Part shown: one piece after another, positions 53,196 to 62,190 of the stretch
Layout: every line of letters starts with the position of its first letter
Numbering within the stretch: position 1 is the first letter of the stretch
Assembly: GCF_009760925.1 (NCBI RefSeq)
Contig: NZ_VRLV01000002.1
Span: forward strand, 1,171,092 to 1,235,091
Reading direction: 5' to 3'
Source: Nonomuraea typhae
Lineage (GTDB): Bacteria > Actinomycetota > Actinomycetes > Streptosporangiales > Streptosporangiaceae
Length of the DNA stretch: 64,000 nt
The notes under the pieces: generated by a model
Databases searched by the model: none
Told to the model about the DNA's origin: nothing
What the model saw: only the letters and a program-made list of their open reading frames with translations
Position numbers and translations under genes: made by a program

Positions 53196-54362
53196 CTAAT
53201 TAAACGCCTGTTCCCTGATCCTTATCGCCTGTAGCAGGCCAATTGCCATGAGATTCGCGAAAGTCGCGGTCCCGCCGTACGAGACGAAGGGGAGAGGGAG
53301 TCCGGTGATGGGCATGATGCCCACGGTCATCCCGACGTTGACGAAGGTCTGGAAGGCCAGCCAGCACACGATCGTGCCGGCCACCAGCGTCCCGAAGCGG
53401 TCGTCGCACTGCCGGGCGATCTTCAGCCCGCGCAGCAGCACCACGCCGAGCAGCGCCACCACGGTCACCGAGCCCAGGAAGCCGAACTCCTCCCCCAGCA
53501 CGGTGAAGATGAAGTCCGTGTGCTGCTCGGGCACGAACCGCCCGGTCGTCTGCCCGCCCTCCAGCAGCCCCTTGCCGAACAGCTGTCCCGAGCCGATCGC
53601 GATGAGCGCCTGGGTGGAGTTGTAGCCGACGCCACGCGGATCCACGCTCGGGTCGAGGAAGGCGGTGAAACGCGCCACCTGGTACGGCTCCAGCAGCTCC
53701 ATCGTCCAGACCGCCACCGCCCCGGCCGCCGCGACCAGCACGAGCAGGATCATCCACCGCTTGCGCACCCCGGCCAGCACCAGCCCGCACGTGGTGATCA
53801 CCGCCAGCACCAGCGTGGTGCCGAGGTCGGGCTGCAGCATGACCAGCCCCATCGCGATGCCCGCCACGACCAGCGTGAAGACCATGTCCAGCCCGCGCGG
53901 CCGATCGGTGCCCTCGGCGGGCTGGGCCAGCAGCATCGACAGCATCAGCACCAGGCCGATCTTGGCGAACTCCGACGGCTGCACCGCGAACCCGCCGCCC
54001 AGCATGATCCACGAGTGCGAGCCATTGACCGTGGTGCCCAGCGGCGTGACCACGATGGCCAGCCCCACCAGCGTCACCAGGTACACCACCGGCGCGTACG
54101 CGCGCAGCAGCCGATGGTCGACCATCGCCACCGCCCCGCACAACGCCGCCCCGATGGCCAGGTTGAGCACGTGCTTCTTCACCAGGCCCGTCGAGCCCGG
54201 CGCCCACGTGCGCGTGGACGACCACACCAGCAGCGTGCCGATCACGCACAGGGCGGCGACCGCCACCAGCAGCACCCCGTCGAGCCGCCACACGGCCGAC
54301 TGCGCCCCCACGGCACGGGTGGCGAACGAGCGGCGCCTGGCCGGAAGCACGCGAGCCGTCAT
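53196..54362 (-). CDS. rodA: RodA, SEDS-family peptidoglycan polymerase
   Basis: The 388-aa protein has about ten membrane helices, the SEDS patterns LLRAYAPVVYLVTLVGL, PSEFAKIGLVLML, PEQHTDFIFTVLGEEFG and the end GLPLPFVSYGGTATFANL. It polymerises lipid II glycan strands together with the class B PBP encoded directly upstream (mrdA), overlapping it in ATGA. The N terminus has a basic cytoplasmic tail (ARVLPARRRSFATR). Confidence 0.97.
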   Translation of the reverse strand: MTARVLPARRRSFATRAVGAQSAVWRLDGVLLVAVAALCVIGTLLVWSSTRTWAPGSTGLVKKHVLNLAIGAALCGAVAMVDHRLLRAYAPVVYLVTLVGLAIVVTPLGTTVNGSHSWIMLGGGFAVQPSEFAKIGLVLMLSMLLAQPAEGTDRPRGLDMVFTLVVAGIAMGLVMLQPDLGTTLVLAVITTCGLVLAGVRKRWMILLVLVAAAGAVAVWTMELLEPYQVARFTAFLDPSVDPRGVGYNSTQALIAIGSGQLFGKGLLEGGQTTGRFVPEQHTDFIFTVLGEEFGFLGSVTVVALLGVVLLRGLKIARQCDDRFGTLVAGTIVCWLAFQTFVNVGMTVGIMPITGLPLPFVSYGGTATFANLMAIGLLQAIRIREQAFN

Positions 54363-56401
54363 CGGGTGACCGTCCCGTCCCGAGCGATCATGGGCAGCTT
54401 GGAGGCGGGTTTCCCGTCCGGCAGCGCGGGCGGGCGCTTGATCCCGTAGATCCCCTCATAGATCTCGCGTACGGCCGGCGCCGCCGTCTGCCCGCCCATC
54501 CCGCCCTGGGAGACCATGACCACCACCACGAACCTCGGCTTGTCGGTGGGCGCGAACGAGGCGAACCAGGAGGTGTCCTCCTTGCCCCAGACCTCGGCGG
54601 TGCCCGTCTTTCCGCCGATGTGCACCTTGTCCATGGGGAAGCCGCTGAAGGCCCCGGCCGCGGTGCCGTCGGATGCGACCTGGCTGAGCGCGTTCTTGAT
54701 GTAGGCGCGCTCCTTCTCGGTGATCGGCAGCTTGCCGGTGACCGGCGGGTCGATGCGCTTGACCAGCGTGCCGTCCGGCCGTACCAGCGCCCAGGCGACG
54801 CGCGGGCTGCGCAGCTTGCCGTCGCCGACCAGCGCCGCGTAGGCGCCGGCCAGTTGCAGCGGCGTGACCAGCACGTCTCCCTGCCCGATGGAGAAGTTGG
54901 CGGCGTCACCGGGGCGCAGCAGGAAGCCCTCGACGCAGTTCTCGTAGGCCAGGCGCTTGAGGAAGGCGGCCCGGGAGGCGCTCTTCACCTCGGGGTAGCC
55001 GGTGCGCGAGCGTTTGCAGTTCTCGGCGCTGGTCTGCCCCCAGAGATCCTTCTTCCAGTCGCGGTCGGGGATGCGGCCGGCCGACTCGCCCGGCAGGTCG
55101 ATGCCGGTCGGCTTGCCGAAGCCGAAGGCCCTGGCCGTGTTCTCGAACGGCTGGCGCGGCGGCTTCTTGGGATGCAGCCCGCCGTCCCTGAGCCACTGCT
55201 CGTAGGACGCCTTGTAGAAGATCGTGTCGCACGACTTCACCAGCGCCGTGTGCAACGTGAGCGTGCCCAGCCCGATGCCGCGGAAGTTGTTGAACGGCCG
55301 ATCGCCCACCATGTACGAGCCGGGGCAGCCGTAGTGCCCGTTCAGCGGGTAGCCCGAGCGCAACATCGCCGACACCGACGACACCTTGAACGTCGACCCT
55401 GGCGCGAACTCCCCCTTGATCGCCCGCGACACCAGCGGCTTGCCCGCCTTCTCCGACAGCAGATCTTGGTACTCCTTCTCGGAGATCCCGCCGGTCCAGA
55501 TCGCCGGGTTGTACCCGGGCGCGCTGGCCAGCGCGACCACCCGGCCGGTGCGCGCGTCCAGCACCACGCCCGCCGCGCCGTCGGCCTTCGGCGCCCGCTT
55601 CATCGCCCCGTCGAGCGCCTGCTCCACCACGTTCTGCACGCGCGAGTCGATGCTGGTGATCAGCGTGTCCCCCGAGACCGGCGCCACCTGCTGCTCCACC
55701 CCGATGGCCTTGCCCAGCCGGTCGACCTGCACCCGGCGCAGCCCCGGCCTGCCGCGCAGCGCCTCGTCGTAGACGGACTCCAGCCCGTCGCGCCCCACCA
55801 GGTCCACGCCGGAGAACGCGGCCTTGAGCCCGTCGCGCTTGTCCAATTCCTCCTGCGTCACCGGCTGCAGGTATCCGACGAGCTGCGCCCCCGACTTGCC
55901 GTGCGGGTACTCCCTGACCGCCATCACCTCGGCCGTGACGCCGGGAAACTCCTCCTGCCGCTCCAGGATCTGCAGCGCCTCACGTGTGCTGACCTCCTGG
56001 TCGATCGGAATCGGCTGGTACGGCGAGCCGGGCCAGCACGGCCGGGTCACCCCGGGCCCGCACGAGCGGATCCGCTTCTCCAGCAGCTTGGCCGGCCGCC
56101 CCAGCACCTCGCCGAGCTTGCGCAGCGCCCCCTGCCCGCCGTCGGGCATCCGCGTCAGCAGCGTGCGGTCCACGGAGACCACCAGCGTCGTGCGGTTACG
56201 CACCAGCGCATCGCCGGCCGCGTCCAGGATCTGCCCCCGCACCGCCGGCACCACCACGGCGCGCGTCCTGGTCTCGGCCGCCGCCGAGACGAACTCCTTG
56301 CCCCGCACCACCTGCACCTGCCACAGGCGGACGGCCAGGCCGATCATCATGGTGACGACCAGCACGTTCACCACGACCAGCCGGGTCCTCATCCTGCTCA
56401 T
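54359..56401 (-). CDS. mrdA: Penicillin-binding protein 2 (class B transpeptidase)
   Basis: The 680-aa protein has an N-terminal membrane anchor (LVVVNVLVVTMMIGLAVRLW), a PBP dimerisation domain (about 50-230), and a transpeptidase domain with SxxK in APGSTFKVSS, SxN-equivalent region KSCDTIFYK, and KTG in IGGKTGTAEVWG. It cross-links lateral-wall peptidoglycan with RodA. There are several extra cysteines (SCGPGVTRPCW, YGCPGSY) in the extracytoplasmic part. It overlaps mreD and rodA by 4 bases each. Confidence 0.97.
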   Translation of the reverse strand: MSRMRTRLVVVNVLVVTMMIGLAVRLWQVQVVRGKEFVSAAAETRTRAVVVPAVRGQILDAAGDALVRNRTTLVVSVDRTLLTRMPDGGQGALRKLGEVLGRPAKLLEKRIRSCGPGVTRPCWPGSPYQPIPIDQEVSTREALQILERQEEFPGVTAEVMAVREYPHGKSGAQLVGYLQPVTQEELDKRDGLKAAFSGVDLVGRDGLESVYDEALRGRPGLRRVQVDRLGKAIGVEQQVAPVSGDTLITSIDSRVQNVVEQALDGAMKRAPKADGAAGVVLDARTGRVVALASAPGYNPAIWTGGISEKEYQDLLSEKAGKPLVSRAIKGEFAPGSTFKVSSVSAMLRSGYPLNGHYGCPGSYMVGDRPFNNFRGIGLGTLTLHTALVKSCDTIFYKASYEQWLRDGGLHPKKPPRQPFENTARAFGFGKPTGIDLPGESAGRIPDRDWKKDLWGQTSAENCKRSRTGYPEVKSASRAAFLKRLAYENCVEGFLLRPGDAANFSIGQGDVLVTPLQLAGAYAALVGDGKLRSPRVAWALVRPDGTLVKRIDPPVTGKLPITEKERAYIKNALSQVASDGTAAGAFSGFPMDKVHIGGKTGTAEVWGKEDTSWFASFAPTDKPRFVVVVMVSQGGMGGQTAAPAVREIYEGIYGIKRPPALPDGKPASKLPMIARDGTVTR

Positions 56402-56862
56402 GCCGCATACCTCGGCTGCTTCCCCCGGGTCACCGCCCAGATCACCACCGGCGCCGCGACCAGCGTGTACATGACCGTCACCGGCGCCCTCGCGACCAAC
56501 GCCTCGAGAGTCACCCCCTCCTCGCCGATGAGCCCGCCGACCGCCGCCGCCAGCAGCGGCGCCACCAGCACGCAGGCCATCACCGTGCTCACCACGCCAC
56601 CCAGCCCGCGCCCGGCCAGGAACCCGACGACCGTCAGCACGAACGCGTACTCCCCCGCCACATGCGCCACCGGCGGCACCACGTCCACCAGCAGCCCCGA
56701 GCAGAACCCGATCACCGCGCCCGCCACCGGACCCCGCAGCATCGCCACCCCGACCACCGCCAGCAACACCAGATCCGGCACGCCACCCGCGGGCAACGGC
56801 AGCCGGTTCACCAGCGTGAGCTGCACCAGCACCGTCGCCAGCACCACCAGGACCGCGATCAC
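56398..56862 (-). CDS. mreD: Rod-shape protein MreD
   Basis: The 154-aa, very hydrophobic protein has five or six membrane helices and the MreD pattern NRLPLPAGGVPDLVLLAVVG, with GPVAGAVIGFCSGLLVD. It bridges MreC and the elongasome in the membrane. It overlaps mreC and mrdA by 4 bases each, which supports a single coupled operon. Confidence 0.93.
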   Translation of the reverse strand: MIAVLVVLATVLVQLTLVNRLPLPAGGVPDLVLLAVVGVAMLRGPVAGAVIGFCSGLLVDVVPPVAHVAGEYAFVLTVVGFLAGRGLGGVVSTVMACVLVAPLLAAAVGGLIGEEGVTLEALVARAPVTVMYTLVAAPVVIWAVTRGKQPRYAA

Positions 56863-57737
56863 GGCGCGCTCCTCCGCACCGGCAGGACCGCGTCACGCGG
56901 ATCCCGCTTCGGCGCCTCGACCACCACCCCCACCACGTCCAGCGCGGTCAGGTCGGCGTACGGCCGCGCGTAGGCGATCCGGGTCAGCTCACCCGGCGTC
57001 GCCTCCACCCGCTCGATCACCCCGACGGGCACCCCCGGCACGTACGGCACGCCGCGCTGCGAGCCGAAGCTGACGAGCCTGGCGCCCCGGCTGAGCGGCG
57101 CCGTCGAATCCAGCAGCCGGAAGCGCACCAGCCGCCCGTTCTCCCCGACGCCGTGCACGACCCCGATCTCGTTGCCGCCTTCCAGCCGGGCTCCCGCGGC
57201 CGAGGCCGGATCGCTGAGCAGCACCACCGTGGACGTGCCCGGCGCCGCCCTGATCACCCTGCCCACCAGGCCCGCGCCGTTGATCACCGTCATCTCGGCA
57301 CGCACGCCGTCGTCGGTGCCGGCGTCGATCTCGATGGCCTCCTCGAAGCCCGGCTGACCGCGCCGGGCCACGACGCTGGCCGGCACCACCTTGTAGCCGC
57401 CCATCCCGGCCAGGCCCAGCATGCGGCGCAGTTCTCCCGAACGGGCCGCGTCGAGCCGGCCCGCCGCGATCTGGGCGCGCAGGCGGGAGTTCTCCGCCTC
57501 CAGCCGCGCGATGTCGGCCTTGGCCCCGGGGGCGTTGGCGATGGACTGGAAGAAACCCGTCACCGGTCCGGCCACGGCGGTCGCGGCGCGCTCCGCCGTA
57601 CCGAAAATCCACGAACCGGCCGAGCGCAACGCCGACAGCGGCGAGCCGTCGCCGGTGCGATGGTCGACCGTCACGAGCACGAGCGCCGCCGTCAGCAGCA
57701 GTCCTAGGATCAGCCGGGCGCGGCGCGTGTCCCTCAT
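56859..57737 (-). CDS. mreC: Rod-shape protein MreC
   Basis: The 292-aa protein has an N-terminal membrane helix (ARLILGLLLTAALVLVTV), a coiled coil (KADIARLEAENSRLRAQI, about residues 75-95), and beta-barrel domains with FEEAIEIDAGTDDGVRAEM and GLVGRVIRAAPGTSTVVLLSD, which scaffold PBP2 outside the membrane. Its ATG overlaps the mreB stop (TGATG). Confidence 0.96.
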   Translation of the reverse strand: MRDTRRARLILGLLLTAALVLVTVDHRTGDGSPLSALRSAGSWIFGTAERAATAVAGPVTGFFQSIANAPGAKADIARLEAENSRLRAQIAAGRLDAARSGELRRMLGLAGMGGYKVVPASVVARRGQPGFEEAIEIDAGTDDGVRAEMTVINGAGLVGRVIRAAPGTSTVVLLSDPASAAGARLEGGNEIGVVHGVGENGRLVRFRLLDSTAPLSRGARLVSFGSQRGVPYVPGVPVGVIERVEATPGELTRIAYARPYADLTALDVVGVVVEAPKRDPRDAVLPVRRSAP

Positions 57738-58768
57738 CAGTGCCGCGACTCCGGAACGAGGACCTGCTGCAGCGCCTCGAACTCCTCGACGCACTTGCCG
57801 GAGCCGAGCGCGACCGAGTCGAGGGCGTTCTCCACCAGATGGACGGGCATGCCGGTCTCGGCCTTGAGGCGTTCGTCCAGGCCCTTGAGCAGGGCGCCGC
57901 CGCCGGTGAGCGCGATGCCGCGGTCCATGAGGTCGCCGGACAGCTCCGGCGGGCACTTGTCGAGTGTGGTCTTGACCGCGTCGATGATGGCGTTGACCGG
58001 CTCCTCGGTGGCCTTCCTGATCTCCTGCGCGGACACCACGATCGTCTTCGGCAGCCCGCTGACCAGGTCACGGCCGCGGATCTCCGCGTGGCACTCGTCC
58101 ACGGTCGGGCAGGCGGAGCCGATCGCCATCTTGATCTCCTCGGCGGTGCGCTCGCCGAGCATGAGCGAGAACTCCTTCTTCGCGAAGGTGATCACCGCCT
58201 GGTCGAGCTCGTCGCCGCCGACCCGGATCGACTGGCTGGTCACGACGCCGCCCATCGAGATGATGGCCACCTCGGTGGTGCCGCCGCCGATGTCCACCAC
58301 CATGTTCCCGGTGGGTTCGTGCACCGGCAGCCCCGCCCCGATCGCCGCCGCCATCGGCTCCTCGACGATGTAGACCTTGCGCGCGCCCGCCTGGTAGCCG
58401 GCTTCCTTGACCGCGCGCTGCTCGACACCGGTGATGCCACTGGGCACGGCGATGATGATGCGCGGCTTGGCGAAGTGCCGGCGCTTGTGCACCCGCTGGA
58501 TGAAGTAGCGCAGCATGCGTTCGGTGACGTCGAAGTCGGCGATCACGCCGTCCTTGAGCGGGCGGACCGCGACGATGTTGCCCGGCGTACGGCCGATCAT
58601 GCGCTTGGCCTCGATGCCCACCGCGACGATCTTGCCGGTCGCCGTGTTGATGGCTACGACGGACGGCTCGTTGAGCACGATGCCGCGGCCACGCACGTAG
58701 ACCAACGTGTTGGCAGTGCCAAGATCAACCGCCATGTCGCGGCCGAGAAAGGCGAGCTTGCTGCCCAT
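57737..58768 (-). CDS. mreB: Rod-shape-determining actin-like protein MreB
   Basis: The protein is 343 aa from ATG 58768; a GTG at 58798 is in frame, but GGAAGG and family length favour 58768. It begins [20 protein letters not shown] (phosphate-1 loop), with [26 protein letters not shown] and the adenosine motif [12 protein letters not shown]. It forms filaments that guide lateral wall synthesis, or spore-wall synthesis in mycelial actinomycetes. It is the first gene of the mreBCD-mrdA-rodA operon. Confidence 0.98.
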   Translation of the reverse strand: MGSKLAFLGRDMAVDLGTANTLVYVRGRGIVLNEPSVVAINTATGKIVAVGIEAKRMIGRTPGNIVAVRPLKDGVIADFDVTERMLRYFIQRVHKRRHFAKPRIIIAVPSGITGVEQRAVKEAGYQAGARKVYIVEEPMAAAIGAGLPVHEPTGNMVVDIGGGTTEVAIISMGGVVTSQSIRVGGDELDQAVITFAKKEFSLMLGERTAEEIKMAIGSACPTVDECHAEIRGRDLVSGLPKTIVVSAQEIRKATEEPVNAIIDAVKTTLDKCPPELSGDLMDRGIALTGGGALLKGLDERLKAETGMPVHLVENALDSVALGSGKCVEEFEALQQVLVPESRH

Positions 58769-59150
58769 GGGGAACGAGCCTTCCGTAACGTCTTTCACTG
58801 ATGACTACGGATCGCATTCGAATCGTAACGTGACGTACCCACCAGTGAGCACGATGCGCACCACCACCCCAGAAAAATCTTGCGTACCTCCGGTATCGCC
58901 CTCTTTACCCTGGATCGGGCTAGCTGTCGTGAGCGCCCCACGCCACGCCGTACGCGGCCATCATCCGAAGCGCCCTCGACGCCGCGAACCCCGGCCCGCA
59001 CGGCGATCCCGCCACCGCGCATCCGCACCCGGCGCCCGCGCCGGGTCACACCAAGAGCGGCAAAACCACAACGCCCGCGCGGCTGTGAAGCCACGCGGGC
59101 GCGTTTGCAAAGAATCCCTCCCGACGGACTCGCCGGCAGGAGGACGACGA
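58769..59150. other. mreB upstream region and ndk trailer
   Basis: No gene is supported. The half next to mreB (58799-58890) is less GC-rich and should hold the operon promoter; a TACGAT hexamer near 58824 on the minus strand is a possible -10. The remainder is GC-rich and ends in the ndk terminator at 59072-59101. Confidence 0.45.
59072..59101 (-). terminator. Rho-independent-type terminator after ndk
   Basis: CGCCCGCG (59072-59079) pairs with CGCGGGCG (59094-59101), with inner GGCT/AGCC pairs around a GTGA loop. On the minus strand it follows the ndk stop by about 50 bases and is trailed by TTGTGGTTTTGCC. Confidence 0.85.
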
Positions 59151-59561
59151 CTAGAAGCGGTCCGGGAAGAAGATCTTGATCTCCCGGGCGGCCGACTCGG
59201 GCGAGTCGGAGCCGTGCACGACGTTCTCGCCGATCTCCAGCGCGTGGTCGCCACGGATCGTGCCGGGGGCCGACTTCACCGGGTCGGTCAGCCCGGCCAG
59301 CGCACGGAACGCCTCAACGGCCCGCGGGCCCTCGAGAACCAGCGCCACCAGCGGCGCCGAGGTGATGAACTCCACCAGCTCGCCGAAGAACGGCCGCTCG
59401 GAGTGCTCGGCGTAGTGGGCCTTCGCGGTGTCGACGTCGAGCGTGCGCAGGTCCATGGCGACGACCTTGAGGCCCTTGCGCTCGACACGGGCGATCACGT
59501 CACCGATGAGGCCCCGCTTCACCCCGTCGGGCTTGATCAGGACAAGAGTGCGCTCGGACAC
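59151..59561 (-). CDS. ndk: Nucleoside diphosphate kinase
   Basis: The 136-aa protein, of normal family length, begins [20 protein letters not shown]. The phospho-His is in [14 protein letters not shown], the NDK signature. The start is GTG at 59561, with AGGAG 8 bases upstream. It balances NTP pools by transferring the gamma phosphate. It is transcribed alone, with its own terminator before the mreB operon. Confidence 0.98.
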   Translation of the reverse strand: MSERTLVLIKPDGVKRGLIGDVIARVERKGLKVVAMDLRTLDVDTAKAHYAEHSERPFFGELVEFITSAPLVALVLEGPRAVEAFRALAGLTDPVKSAPGTIRGDHALEIGENVVHGSDSPESAAREIKIFFPDRF

Positions 59562-59709
59562 GTGGAGTTCTCCTTTGAACGGATTCTGGGGCCGGGGCAG
59601 CTGGGGGCGATGATCTGCTTCGCTCCGCGAGGCCCGCATCGCGGGACGGTCTCCGTCCTCACGTCGCGGCCCAGCTTACCGTCCCGGCGGCGCTCCCCCG
59701 CCGTGCAGT

Positions 59710-61761
59710 TCACGGATTGTCGTCGTCCTCCGGCGACTGCGCAGGCGGCGGTACGGCAGGCGCCACGGGATCCCGTTCGCCGGCCGCCCGAGCCGGATCG
59801 GCGGTGACCGGCGAGTCCCCGTTCACGGGGGTGGGCAGCACGATTCGCGGAATCTCCCCCGTGGGCCGGTCCCCTTCGTCCACCTCATCCGCTTCCGTCT
59901 CCCGAACCCGCTCCCGAGCCTGTTCCGGAGCTTGCTCCGGCTCCTGCTCCTGAGCTGGTCGCGGGGCCTGCTCCGGCTTCTCCGCCTGAGCTGGTGGCCG
60001 AGCCTGCTCCGGCTTCTCCGCCTGAGCTGGTCGCGGAGCCTGCTCCGGCTTCCGCTCCTGAGCCCGCTCTTGCTCCTGCCGCCCTCCGCCCTCAGGACTC
60101 GCCTCAGCCTTGGCTGGATCCGTCTTCGCCTCAGCTCTGGCTGGTTCCGTCTCTGCCTGGCCCGTCCTAGCGGCCTCCACGTCCGCCTGAGCCATGCCAG
60201 AGTCCCCCAAACCCTCCCGAGACTCCCCAGAACCGCCTATGCCGCCCAGAGCATCCCCAGAGGCGCCATCACCCGCCCCGGAGGGACCGCCCTCGGCCGG
60301 AGCCGCGGCAGCCGTACCCTCCTCGGACGCCGCGGCGGCAGCCGTACCCTCAGAGGCGCCCTCGGCCACGACCGGCCCCGCGTCGGACCGCCGGCCCAGC
60401 AGCGCCCCGAGCACGATGACCGCCACGATAAGGAATCCGCCGATCAGCGCCCACGTGTGCAGCGCCTCGACGTACCCGTCCACGAGCGCCTGCGCCGAAC
60501 GCTTGCCGCGCAGCATCATGACCTGAACCCCGGTCCCCAGCAGGTACCCGGACAGCACCCCGGGGAAGCACAACGCCAGCCCGAACAGCGCCACCCCGAC
60601 GCCCGCCCGCCTCAACGCCGCCGTCAGCGCCACCGCGGCGCCCACCGCCAGGAACGTGAACGGCACCACGAGCAGCCCTCCCTGCTGGGCGGGCGCCATC
60701 AGCCGCACCGTGGCCAGCCCCAGCACCATCAGCACCAGCCCGCCACGCGTCAGCCAGGACACGACGTTCCCGCCGAACAGCGCCACCGCCACGGCGGCGC
60801 CGATCGCCGCCAGCGCGGCGACCCCGAAGGCCACCCACAGCCCGTTCAGCCCTGGCCCGCCGAGACCGCCCAGCTCAACGGTGGTCACCTGGGCCAGCAT
60901 GGGCAGCAGCACGACCCCGACCGCCACGAACGTGTAGGCCAGCGTGCGGCTCTCAGCGCCGCCGATGGTCGCCAGCGCCAGCAGCGCGGCCACCGACAGC
61001 ACGGCGACCAGCACCACGAGCCCGGCCCTCCAGTCCTGGCTGGCCGTGCTGATGGCCAGCACCGCGATGCCCGCCGCGGGCACGGTGGCCAGCAACAGCC
61101 GGCTGCGCTCCTTGGCCCGCGGCGCAGGGGCCGCGCTCTCGCCCTGCAGCAGCCAGACCAGCAGGTACGCGGCGGCCAGCGCCAGCGCGACCCCGGTCAG
61201 CAGCGGGTACGGCTGAAGCGTGATCTGCCAGTGATCGGCCTTGTCCAGCGGCCACAGGGCCAGCGCCTGGGCGGCCAGCAGGCTGACGGAGAGCATGCCG
61301 GTCCACAGGGCGCGCATGACCGGCGGACGATCCCAGACGGCCACCAGCGTGGCGGGGATCAGCACGCCGGCGCCCACGCCGTGGAGCACGCGCAGCACCC
61401 CGACCAGGAACGTGGACCCGGCATAACCGCCGGCGACGTCGGCCACGGCCAGCAACGCCAGCCCGGCCACGAGCACGTACGCCACGCGCATGCGCCGCAA
61501 CGCCACGGCGGCCAGCGGCACGGTCAGCATCATCGCCGGCAGCGTGAGCCCGTGGGCGCGCGTCAGCCCGACCCGGTCGATGTCGCCGGGCAGCAGATCG
61601 GCCACGACGGAGACGGTGTTGGGAATCGCGACGATCGCCAGCGGCAACGCCGCCACGACGAGCAGCCCGAGCACGACGTCGAGCAACCACGGGAACTTCA
61701 CGCCTGCGGAGGGCCCCGCGGCAGCCGCCTTCGGGGACCGCTGAATTGGGGGGACGGCCAT
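59710..61761 (-). CDS. MFS-like membrane protein with long charged, repeat-rich tail
   Basis: The protein is 683 aa. Residues 20-480 contain about 12-14 hydrophobic helices with an MFS-like pattern (RVLHGVGAGVLIPATLVAVW between helices 3 and 4). Residues 485-683 are a cytoplasmic Ala/Glu/Pro/Gln tail with three copies of a 36-bp repeat coding for KPEQAPRPAQAE-type units (about 59940-60055). No substrate is evident and several MFS charge motifs are weak, so it may be a non-transporting membrane organiser. It lies between folC/DUF4233 and ndk on the same strand. Confidence 0.85.
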   Translation of the reverse strand: MAVPPIQRSPKAAAAGPSAGVKFPWLLDVVLGLLVVAALPLAIVAIPNTVSVVADLLPGDIDRVGLTRAHGLTLPAMMLTVPLAAVALRRMRVAYVLVAGLALLAVADVAGGYAGSTFLVGVLRVLHGVGAGVLIPATLVAVWDRPPVMRALWTGMLSVSLLAAQALALWPLDKADHWQITLQPYPLLTGVALALAAAYLLVWLLQGESAAPAPRAKERSRLLLATVPAAGIAVLAISTASQDWRAGLVVLVAVLSVAALLALATIGGAESRTLAYTFVAVGVVLLPMLAQVTTVELGGLGGPGLNGLWVAFGVAALAAIGAAVAVALFGGNVVSWLTRGGLVLMVLGLATVRLMAPAQQGGLLVVPFTFLAVGAAVALTAALRRAGVGVALFGLALCFPGVLSGYLLGTGVQVMMLRGKRSAQALVDGYVEALHTWALIGGFLIVAVIVLGALLGRRSDAGPVVAEGASEGTAAAAASEEGTAAAAPAEGGPSGAGDGASGDALGGIGGSGESREGLGDSGMAQADVEAARTGQAETEPARAEAKTDPAKAEASPEGGGRQEQERAQERKPEQAPRPAQAEKPEQARPPAQAEKPEQAPRPAQEQEPEQAPEQARERVRETEADEVDEGDRPTGEIPRIVLPTPVNGDSPVTADPARAAGERDPVAPAVPPPAQSPEDDDNP

Positions 61762-61772
61762 GTTGGCCGACT

Positions 61773-62117
61773 TTAGCGGGAAGTCACGCCCTCGACACGG
61801 CGAGCGACGAATATCGCGGTGAACCACAGCGCCGCGAACACCACCCCCAGGAAGAACATCATGGACACCAGGAACCCGGTCGCGATCGCCAGCACCTGAA
61901 CCAGCGTCCCCAGAACGTACCCCACCGGCTTCCTGAGCAGCCCGATCGTCACCAGGCACAACACCGCCAGCCCAAGCCCGGCCACCATCGCCAGCGCGGG
62001 CGTCACCCCGCCGACCGTGATCGCCACCGGCGTGATCAGCCCGGCGACGATCGCCTCCATCCCGAGCACGCTGGAGCCCAGCCGCCGCATGCCCGGCGTG
62101 ACCGCGAAGTTCACCAC
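61773..62117 (-). CDS. DUF4233 small membrane protein
   Basis: The protein is about 114 aa from GTG 62117 (GTG 62114 is also possible; GAGAGG precedes both). Four hydrophobic segments are visible, with RRLGSSVLGMEAIVAGLITP at the N terminus, the DUF4233 start. The gene typically sits right after folC in actinobacteria, as here. Function unknown. Confidence 0.85.
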   Translation of the reverse strand: MVNFAVTPGMRRLGSSVLGMEAIVAGLITPVAITVGGVTPALAMVAGLGLAVLCLVTIGLLRKPVGYVLGTLVQVLAIATGFLVSMMFFLGVVFAALWFTAIFVARRVEGVTSR

Positions 62118-62190
62118 ACACCTCTCTCACCGGTACGGCCAGCGCCCCGGTTACCCGGTGCCCGCCGTACCAGACGACCGGCGGCGGACG

